A stretch of 64,000 nucleotides of DNA from Hofstenia miamia (taxonomy: Eukaryota > Xenacoelomorpha > Acoela), in the NCBI GenBank assembly GCA_004352715.1, contig SCFE01000011.1, positions 2,422,097 through 2,486,096 of the forward strand, in the 5' to 3' direction. The translations under genes and the position numbers were made by a program. The notes beneath the pieces were generated by a model that was given only the letters and a program-made list of their open reading frames with translations, searched no databases and was not told the DNA's origin. Below are positions 55,282 to 64,000 of the stretch, piece by piece; position 1 is the stretch's first letter, and each line of letters opens with the position of its first letter.

Positions 55282-56300
55282 CATCATTAGATATTTCAAA
55301 AGCATTTAATTTAATAAACCATTCTATTTTATTGAAAAAACAAAGCAGATTTATAATTTTAGTGATTCATTAATAGAGTTATTAAATAGTTATTTAAGTA
55401 ATAGATATCAGTGTGTGAAACTCAAAGAAGAAATATCAAATTCATTAGAAATAAACCATGGAGTACCACAAGGATTAGTACTGGGTCCATTACTATTTAA
55501 GTAATGTGTAAATGATATGAATCAGCACATTAATAGTAATCATGTACAATTTGCAAATGATAATCCCATTTATTGTAATGATATTTTAAATTTACAAGAA
55601 AATGTCGAAAAATTGCAATCATTCTTTAATAATAATTTGTTAAAACAAAATATTGAAAAAACTATATTTATGGTAATTAAGAATAGAAGAAATGAATCAA
55701 CATTAGAAAGTATTAAGAAATGTAACAACATCATTCAGGAATCACCAAAAATGAAATATTTAGGAATAGTAATTGATAATAAATTGAATTTTGAAGACGA
55801 GGCAAACAACATCATAAAGAAAATGGCATATGGATAAGATCAATTAAAAAATTGGAAAGTTTATACCAATAGGTAATACTCTTTCGATCACTTGTTCTAT
55901 CCCATTTCTTGTACTCATCTTGTTTATAAACGAACTTAAATAAAAAAGCAAAATCGAAATTAGAGAAAATATTAAATTGGTTGAATAAACATAATTAGCA
56001 ACAAAAATAAAAATGAAATAATGTGTAAATATCATCAAAGATCGTTAGAAGCTCTTCAAAATATTAGATGTTTATCGATATTTTGGAAAAGAAAATCGAA
56101 CATTTCTAATCATTTAAATCAAAGAACAATTACATTTGGTAAAGCTAAGTATAATAGAAAAATAATGAAGAACAGATTCCTAAATTATTCCATATCGCTT
56201 TGGAACAAATTGGATTACAGTACAAGAAGTGAAAAAAAATTATTCAATATTTAAGAAGAACTTGAAAAAACATGATTACACGACAAAATATCAATTATCT
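53870..56300 (+). pseudogene. Decayed LINE (reverse transcriptase)
   Basis: Pieces in several frames follow LINE order: a linker with LNWNDYYFG (54211-54429), KVTPKYKKGRKDLAENYRPI near 55020, QFGFQKDTSRNDAL, LDISKAFNLINHSIL, GVPQGLVLGPLLF at about 55460, FANDNPI where the catalytic YADD should be, then KMKYLGIVIDNKL, and a C-terminal RFLNYSISLWNKL (56190). There are many stops. A (TA)n run interrupts the palm domain at 55241-55280. A separate short piece at 53880 (LLDQKVAFDTVNHAFF) resembles another palm-domain scrap. Confidence 0.8.
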
Positions 56301-56982
56301 GACTAATTATACAATAAGATTTGCAACTCAAGAAAAATAAGTAAAAAATATTTATTAAGTTATATGTAAATTATAAACCTAACCAAGAAACAAACATTTA
56401 CTGCCATAACTAAGCTCATATGAAGAAAGTTGCATTATTTATGTTCTTAATAAGTTTGTAAACTTAATACATGTATATGTACATGATAACTTAAATATGT
56501 AGTTTTTATATATTTCTTATCTCACATCAGTTTAAATCGCATTGATAATCTTATGGTAAGCAGCTACATTAGGCCTCTTCTTGAGGAAAATACGTACGGG
56601 TGTAGCACGTCCTTTTAAACAACATGCTATTTTGAACGTTTTAACGGAATTATTCACGTTTTATTCTTCGTATTTGGAAATAGTCAGTTTTCAAAGTACT
56701 TTATAAAAATACGTTTGTTGTATTACATGCTAGATGTCACTTGTACATGCTGTAATTCAATGCGCCAGTTAGTAAACTGTTATTCAAGAAACATAATTTG
56801 GTTATTTAATGTTAAGAGCTACTGTAAATGCGAATAAATAATCGTCTGACAAACAATTCTACGGCTTAGCCAATCAAATTGTCAGTTTGTTAACTTGTCA
56901 TTCAAAGTGTTTTATACAACTAGTGCCAACCCATTGTCATGCTCAGAGTTTTGCCAACACTTACTGTCTGTTTACATGTGTA

Positions 56983-58739
56983 ATGTCTATTCCCGGGCAA
57001 ATCTCTACATTTCTTCCTCAGACTAATGGCATTCCCGATGACGATGTCAAATGGCGAAAGCTGTTTGTGGGTGGACTACCATGGACTACAACCACTGAGA
57101 CGCTTAAGAAGCATTTCGCTCTTTTTGGGGAAATCGAAGAGGCCGCTGTGATTTTTGATAAAGAAACGGGCCGTTCGAAGGGATTCGGATTTGTAAGTAT
57201 ATTTCATCATTAAACTATTTTTCTCAAGCAATCATGCATATACCATCTGAACCCTGTTTACTAGTTCTAATTCACACTTTAAGTCTATTTTCATTAACTT
57301 TGCAATGCTCCCAAATTTGGCAATTTTTATAAAGTGAAACCAAAATTGATCTTCTTGACTTTATTGCCAGTACTTTTTACATTTGCCCTTTGGATAACTA
57401 TTGACCCCCAAGCAGGGACGAAAATTTTTAAAATATTGAGAACATAGAACCTAAAAAATGCATTTCACGATCCGAGATTTAAAATTTTTCAATTTTTTCA
57501 AAATTTTTTTGATTTATCCAGTCAAAATCAAATTTGGAAACCTGACTGGGGGACATTCTCCCCTGTCCCCCCTGCGTACGCCACTGTCCATCTAGATGAG
57601 TACGTTTGCTAACTTTAAGTGTACAGAAATTGATACATAAAGTATTTGCTTAAAAAATTGAAAAAATTGAAATTCAATAATTATAACAGTTAAAATTTTA
57701 TTTAAATTTATTTTCTAAAGCCAAATGTGATAAAGTTTTATCCATGAATAACTTTTAAATAAAGCTGTATTTCTAAAAACAATAATGGGAGTATTTCTGA
57801 GATCTATTCTAGTCTTTTGAATAAAACTCAATCAAAATTTGACGCATTTAAAACTTCTAAACACCAATAAATTACTCTGACAATATTGTTTACATTGTAA
57901 ATTAGTCAGATCAATTTGTAAACCCACGCCATGCTCTTGTAAAACTACTGTATACGAATGTCTAGAATTTTAAGAGCAGTGTTTCGGTTATATGCAACCA
58001 TATATAAGTGAGGGGAATTTATGTTGCACCTAAAACTTTTTCCCAAATAATAATAATAATAATAAAACTGATTTAAATGTTAAGATGTATCTGTTTTCAA
58101 AGACGACATTGTGATTAGTTAATTGTTGAAGTCTGGGAATCTTCTGCACTATTATACTTAGAAATAGCATAAAACACATATATTAGTATTTTACCCTAAT
58201 TGGCGAAATGAGTTTGCAAATCTTGCAATCGTAAAATATATTGTCATTTCCAAATTCACAAAACACCCAGGATTTCATAGTTTAAACATATTTTATGCTT
58301 TTTGTCAATTTGCCAACTAATTTGAGACAAAAGGCTACAATTTGATAACCTAACTTTTACATAATATATTAATAGAAAGCTATTCAATTGTAAATGGTAC
58401 TTATTTACATTGAATTATCATAAAATATATTGTTTGATTATCATTACAACGGCTTTGGTAAGAGAGTTTAACATAGGTTACAATGCGAGATCGCAAAGGT
58501 GCGGATGACTCATGTAAAGATCCGAATCCAGTCATAGATGGAAGAAAAGCAAACGTAAACCTGGCTTTCTTAGGACAAAAACCACGTAACATTTCTTTTA
58601 GCACCAGTATTTTATATTAATATTTATTGAATTTTATTACGCATTTAGGCAATACTAATATTTCTTCTTTGGGCCTTAGACAAGGAGCTATTACTCCAAC
58701 TGGTGGCGCAGGCCTTATACAAACACCACCACATATTGG
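56983..58739 (+). CDS. RBM24: RBM24/RBM38-type RNA-binding protein, 5' part
   Basis: Three exons: 56983-57192, 58477-58585, 58649-58739 (phases 0, 1, then 2 open). One RRM at residues 23-100: RNP2 is LFVGGL, RNP1 (KGFGFVTM) is split by intron 1 at GFGF/VTM, and the domain ends [20 protein letters not shown], hallmarks of RBM24/RBM38 (SUP-12 in nematodes). In other animals these proteins bind GU-rich RNA and control muscle splicing and mRNA stability; the role here is inferred from family. The ATG at 56983 gives a 22-residue leader before the RRM. Exon 3 encodes a Gly/Thr-rich linker that ends at GG|GTAAGA. The C-terminal part is not visible and may be in the N gaps (60273-60861, 61537-62536) or beyond the window. 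RBM24 and RBM38 cannot be told apart from the RRM alone. Confidence 0.85.
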
Positions 58740-59729
58740 GTAAGAGAATTCTTATATCAAACCGAAGGGATCACTAATTATATACATGTACATTTAACCC
58801 GTTATCATTTGTAGTTCAATCAACATTAATAGTATAGCAACGACACAATGTTTAAGTTTATGATGTTCTGCCAGCTTATTACTACCCAATATTACAAAGT
58901 ATTTTTAGAATTATATTCTTCTTCTTATAAAGGTTTTCCACGTGTGTATTTGTAGTGTGTTTTCAATGCGTTGCGTGAAGCATGCATCCTTTGTATCCAA
59001 GTTTTAGCTTTAAGCCTGTTTGAAACCGCAATTTGCAACCATTGTTTAGTAGTAGTTTGAAAGCAGACGATGTAGTGTGCTTACATCACCGAACAAGCGG
59101 TAAACGCATATCCATAAAATATAATCGTTTTTCAATTTAGGATCTGAGCATTGCTGTTACGCTATCGTATACAGCTTTGTGCACCGGCCGGGGCGGATCC
59201 ATAGCCACTTAGAACTATAAGTTTAAATCTTTCTTAAATGGATGCAAAAAATATGAATAATTTTAAAGCCTACATTGAAAATTAGTTTTCATGTGTCCAG
59301 ACTTTACGGACACCCTGTACAATTCTCTAATGAATACATCTGTCTATATTAAAAACCTGAAGCCTATATTAGCAAGAATAATTTAGTGCAAATCATTTTG
59401 GGAATCTATTCTAATCTCTTCTGCTTATACTAGCTCTTTCTTATTGATAGCTAGGTACCGCGTGTTTAAAATTTTTGAAACATTGGTTCGTTGACATCAT
59501 TTCCAGCACCTTGCTCATTGTTTTCAGATTACTACTGTTAACACTGTTCTAAGCAGAACATTCATTTATTACATCAGAAGTTTCATTCCTATATCCTAGA
59601 ATATTTCATTTGTTAATTTTGAATGTATTCCAAAAATGTAGCATATACATGATAATTATAATAAAAACATCAAGTTATTTCATTGATTTTCAATGCGAAG
59701 GTGTGACTCTGCCTGGAATAATGTTAAAA

Positions 59730-59995
59730 GCATTCCAGCATTTCAGGATTTTGAGTATTTTGTGGATTTATGTTGAAGTCTGTTGCGAAATGCTCACAAA
59801 CGTATTCGTCGCGTTCAGAAGATTTTCATGTGCATTGCTTACAGTTCAATGCAAAACGTAATTTAGCAATTGACAGACGTAGTTTGAAAACAAAACGCGT
59901 TTGCATGTTGAAGAGTCAGAATTCACTTGATTTTGAAGTTCGCCTAAAGTATGTTTACCAACGATTTTATGGTGATAAATGAAATGCTGGAATGC
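59730..59995. mobile_element. Miniature element, GCATTCCAGCATTTCA ends
   Basis: 266 bases bounded by GCATTCCAGCATTTCA and its exact inverted copy. No coding capacity: the overlapping plus-strand frames (59610-59982) have no recognisable motif. Confidence 0.6.
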
Positions 59996-60272
59996 ATTTA
60001 ATTTGCTTTTGCTTTTCCTTTATTAGTGTTGCAAATTTTTTCCAATTTTGCGTGTGAAGCTAAACTTTACTACTTCGGAGTGCCTCACACAACATGTTTA
60101 CGTGAGTGTTTGCGCGTGTATAATACATGACAATCCAAATAATGCACTAAGACATTATGAGCTTTTAATGGTAATACTGATCTTGGATTACTCTAAAATG
60201 GTGGAGATGCTTGCATGCAAGTTTAGCTGTGCATCCAATTATATATGGCTAGATGAGATTGATATATATATA

Positions 60273-60861
60273 NNNNNNNNNNNNNNNNNNNNNNNNNNNN
60301 NNNNNNNNNNNNNNNNNNNNNNNNNNNNNNNNNNNNNNNNNNNNNNNNNNNNNNNNNNNNNNNNNNNNNNNNNNNNNNNNNNNNNNNNNNNNNNNNNNNN
60401 NNNNNNNNNNNNNNNNNNNNNNNNNNNNNNNNNNNNNNNNNNNNNNNNNNNNNNNNNNNNNNNNNNNNNNNNNNNNNNNNNNNNNNNNNNNNNNNNNNNN
60501 NNNNNNNNNNNNNNNNNNNNNNNNNNNNNNNNNNNNNNNNNNNNNNNNNNNNNNNNNNNNNNNNNNNNNNNNNNNNNNNNNNNNNNNNNNNNNNNNNNNN
60601 NNNNNNNNNNNNNNNNNNNNNNNNNNNNNNNNNNNNNNNNNNNNNNNNNNNNNNNNNNNNNNNNNNNNNNNNNNNNNNNNNNNNNNNNNNNNNNNNNNNN
60701 NNNNNNNNNNNNNNNNNNNNNNNNNNNNNNNNNNNNNNNNNNNNNNNNNNNNNNNNNNNNNNNNNNNNNNNNNNNNNNNNNNNNNNNNNNNNNNNNNNNN
60801 NNNNNNNNNNNNNNNNNNNNNNNNNNNNNNNNNNNNNNNNNNNNNNNNNNNNNNNNNNNNN
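60273..60861. other. Assembly gap inside a (TA)n tract
   Basis: N run with TA repeats on both sides (60262-60272, 60862-60891). Confidence 0.95.
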
Positions 60862-60895
<34 letters not shown>

Positions 60896-61198
60896 AAAAT
60901 CATTATGCTTTATATCATGGCTGCAAAAGTCTTAAAACTCTTTTTCATTACGTGAATTATTTACGATGTCAGTTAACTCAAAATTCAAATAGTTTTACGG
61001 TGAAGCTATCCAAATACATAAAATTGCGATGCAATCGCCCAAAATACTAGCATGCCTTTTTACCAAATAACCACAAAGACAAATAGATAGATGTACGACA
61101 ATTCGAATTCTCTAATGTATTTAGTTATTGCTTTTTTTAATATTTTATGTAATAGAAGTATTCCAAAATATATTGATAGTTCGTGATTTGATAATTGG

Positions 61199-61405
61199 CA
61201 GGCTCACCGTAAATCCACACCACAAGTTCCACACCCCACCACAGGAATAAAAAATTTGTGTCATAAATCCCCACAACAAAGTTTGTGATTTGATATTATT
61301 GAATTATTGAGGACAGATTCAAAAATTATTGCCACACAAATCCCCACAAAAATCCACACAGATTATCTGGTGTAGTGTGGGAGCGACCCTCACACGGCAA
61401 GCCTG
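61199..61405. mobile_element. hAT miniature element with 8-bp target duplication
   Basis: 207 bases with ends CAGGCTCACCGT and, inverted, CAGGCTTGCCGT (10 of 12). Both flanks read ATAATTGG (61191-61198 and 61406-61413), a perfect 8-base target duplication as made by hAT transposases. The interior repeats CCACA-type words. Non-coding. Confidence 0.8.
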
Positions 61406-61536
61406 ATAATTGGCTTGTGAACGCCCTTCGTTCAGTCGGCTAGAAGCCATTTCTAAATATTTTCATTTGTGATATGAAGTACAAGCAATGCGAAAAAAAT
61501 GCATCAATCCGTTAAATATATATATATATATATATA

Positions 61537-62536
61537 NNNNNNNNNNNNNNNNNNNNNNNNNNNNNNNNNNNNNNNNNNNNNNNNNNNNNNNNNNNNNNNN
61601 NNNNNNNNNNNNNNNNNNNNNNNNNNNNNNNNNNNNNNNNNNNNNNNNNNNNNNNNNNNNNNNNNNNNNNNNNNNNNNNNNNNNNNNNNNNNNNNNNNNN
61701 NNNNNNNNNNNNNNNNNNNNNNNNNNNNNNNNNNNNNNNNNNNNNNNNNNNNNNNNNNNNNNNNNNNNNNNNNNNNNNNNNNNNNNNNNNNNNNNNNNNN
61801 NNNNNNNNNNNNNNNNNNNNNNNNNNNNNNNNNNNNNNNNNNNNNNNNNNNNNNNNNNNNNNNNNNNNNNNNNNNNNNNNNNNNNNNNNNNNNNNNNNNN
61901 NNNNNNNNNNNNNNNNNNNNNNNNNNNNNNNNNNNNNNNNNNNNNNNNNNNNNNNNNNNNNNNNNNNNNNNNNNNNNNNNNNNNNNNNNNNNNNNNNNNN
62001 NNNNNNNNNNNNNNNNNNNNNNNNNNNNNNNNNNNNNNNNNNNNNNNNNNNNNNNNNNNNNNNNNNNNNNNNNNNNNNNNNNNNNNNNNNNNNNNNNNNN
62101 NNNNNNNNNNNNNNNNNNNNNNNNNNNNNNNNNNNNNNNNNNNNNNNNNNNNNNNNNNNNNNNNNNNNNNNNNNNNNNNNNNNNNNNNNNNNNNNNNNNN
62201 NNNNNNNNNNNNNNNNNNNNNNNNNNNNNNNNNNNNNNNNNNNNNNNNNNNNNNNNNNNNNNNNNNNNNNNNNNNNNNNNNNNNNNNNNNNNNNNNNNNN
62301 NNNNNNNNNNNNNNNNNNNNNNNNNNNNNNNNNNNNNNNNNNNNNNNNNNNNNNNNNNNNNNNNNNNNNNNNNNNNNNNNNNNNNNNNNNNNNNNNNNNN
62401 NNNNNNNNNNNNNNNNNNNNNNNNNNNNNNNNNNNNNNNNNNNNNNNNNNNNNNNNNNNNNNNNNNNNNNNNNNNNNNNNNNNNNNNNNNNNNNNNNNNN
62501 NNNNNNNNNNNNNNNNNNNNNNNNNNNNNNNNNNNN
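61537..62536. other. Assembly gap of exactly 1000 N
   Basis: TA repeats on both sides. A round 1000 suggests a default gap size, so the real length is unknown. Confidence 0.9.
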
Positions 62537-63110
62537 TATATATATATATATATATATGATGATTTACAGCAGGTCACATTCAATGTACGACTTAGTTGAT
62601 TTTGATGTCTTCCAAAGCAATTTTAGATCTATTTTCCATGAAACTAATCATAATTTTAACTTTGGATGAATATATAAGGGTAGGCTTGAGGAACCTTTAT
62701 AGCTGATCTATGTATTTCGAAAATGTACATGATTTAAATTGTTTTGTTGGTGTGTCTTAGTTATGTACATGCTTTACATGTATATATTGGACTACAAATT
62801 GTCTCTGATAGTTAGTAATAATTAAAAAGTATTTCTTTTTAATATGGTTGCACTTTCTTTATGTATTTCTAATAAGAAGTGGAATTTCTCCTAAGGGATA
62901 GTTGAGATAATGAATGTTTCAGGATTGAAATATAAGGCCGTAGGTATTTGGTTTTTATTAAAGTTTCGAGCATATCACATTTTGATTTTAGTATACGCCA
63001 ACTGTATTCTATTTACAGCCTCGCATGCTATGCAAAGGTGGAAATTGGTGGATATTTTTTGACCAAACCCAACACGCAGCCCTCTTCAACATTGATGGGT
63101 AGTCCCAACC

Positions 63111-63358
63111 CAACCCGCAATTCAAGCATCATGACCCAATCCAACCCGCAATTCAAGCATTATGACCCAACCCAACCCGCAATTCAAGCATCATGACCCA
63201 ATCCAACCCGCAATTCGAGCATCATGACCCAACCCAACCCGCAATTCAAGCATCATGACCCAACCCAACCCGCAATTCAAGCATCATGACCTAACCTAAA
63301 CCGCAAATCAAGCATCATGACCCAACCCAACCTGCAATTCAAGCATCATGACCCAACC
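63111..63358. repeat. 31-bp minisatellite, about 8 copies
   Basis: Unit CAACCCGCAATTCAAGCATC plus ATGACCCAATC, with starts at 63111, 63142, 63173, 63204 and so on. Flanks (63062-63110, 63590-63672) carry more CCCAACCC words and a short ACCCGCGCGGGT palindrome, so the array lies in a larger repeat. A similar GACCCGGCCCGCAACCCG patch is at 13530-13550. Confidence 0.85.
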
Positions 63359-64000
63359 CCCGTTCCGACCTGTATTTTTGTTGGCCTCCAAAACCATAAG
63401 AAACAACACCTGCAATGCTTATGCTGGCATATTAGTAAATAATAAATAATAAGAAAACGATTTAAAACCATGTTTACAATGATTTCCTTAGAACAACTAG
63501 ATGTTCCACACTTTCAGGAGAGAGACTTCCTCGTTTGTCCGTGACAATGTCTCCAATCCAATCTGCAAACAACCCATGTCCTACGTGCAGGTCAACCCAA
63601 CCCAACTCGCAGGTGAAAAAATTTGACCCAACCCAACCCATGACCCGCGCGGGTTGGGTCAACCTGCAAACCCGTTTCATATGTTCATAAGTTATAATGT
63701 AATTTTACATTTTCTCGACTATGTAACCCTACATAAATGCTATTCTCTATTGAACTGAAATTATAATTTTGAATCAATACAAAATTTACTTAACTGCAGT
63801 AGTAATGCATTCCAGTTCTCAAGGATTTGCTGGCGATAATATAAATCGATTATAACTTTTGACAATGTTTTCATAACAACTCTTTATTAACGTCAGCCAA
63901 CGCATGTTTTTAATATCAGACGTCAGACGATCTCAATTGTGACATTGCCATGAACTCCATGAATTTCAGCTGTATAAAGCTAATTAGTAGATATATATAT

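Noticed and set aside
56887-56982. Upstream extension of the RBM frame to 56887
   Set aside because: The extension begins at TTG, not ATG, and its sequence is not conserved-looking. The ATG at 56983 is the first in frame.
59610-59982. Overlapping plus-strand frames as later RBM exons
   Set aside because: They show none of the family's tail sequence, and they overlap a miniature element with perfect inverted ends.
60048-62669. Long frames through N runs (60048-60935, 61488-62669)
   Set aside because: They consist of undetermined residues and TA-repeat Tyr/Ile strings, so they are not evidence of genes.
63111-63358. CRISPR-like array
   Set aside because: Units are contiguous and nearly identical with no variable spacers, and the DNA is eukaryotic. 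It is a minisatellite.

Overview
The window is AT-rich, intron-containing eukaryotic DNA from an invertebrate animal. The evidence is a spliced ANKRD27/VARP orthologue, a spliced beta-tubulin, an RBM24/RBM38-type RNA-binding protein, many Tc1/mariner, hAT-like and piggyBac-like elements, non-LTR retrotransposon tails and long (TA)n runs. I cannot name the species. A tunicate- or cnidarian-like genome would fit, but that is only an impression. The assembly is a draft: there are runs of N and single-N joins with exact duplications beside them.

Layout. 1-5000: a strand-asymmetric A/C-rich stretch and a duplicated repeat module. 4957-8091: retroelement debris, an assembly tangle and a possible small gene. 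9678-39272 (minus): one gene of 23 inferred coding exons for VARP (ANKRD27, 998 residues), whose reading frame I could follow from ATG to stop. Its introns hold an intact mariner, an intact Tc1, a dead Tc1, several miniature elements, LINE fragments and a decayed gene of unknown function. Intron 11 (23218-32261) also contains a complete beta-tubulin gene of six exons (24522-26449) on the same strand. 39273-56300: intergenic DNA with a decayed Ty3/Gypsy integrase, miniature elements, an internally deleted mariner and a decayed LINE. 56983-58739 (plus): the first three coding exons of an RBM24/RBM38-like gene whose 3' part is not visible. 59000-64000: miniature elements, two large N gaps and a 31-bp minisatellite.

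The main observations are the nested tubulin gene, the apparent absence of the first of VARP's two cysteine-rich (zinc-fingernail) motifs at the intron that holds it, a tubulin C-terminal tail of about 88 residues, and a TAG 3' splice site at all 29 inferred coding-intron acceptors. I found no tRNA, rRNA or CRISPR array. The three genes are not an operon, and nothing in the sequence shows that they work together.
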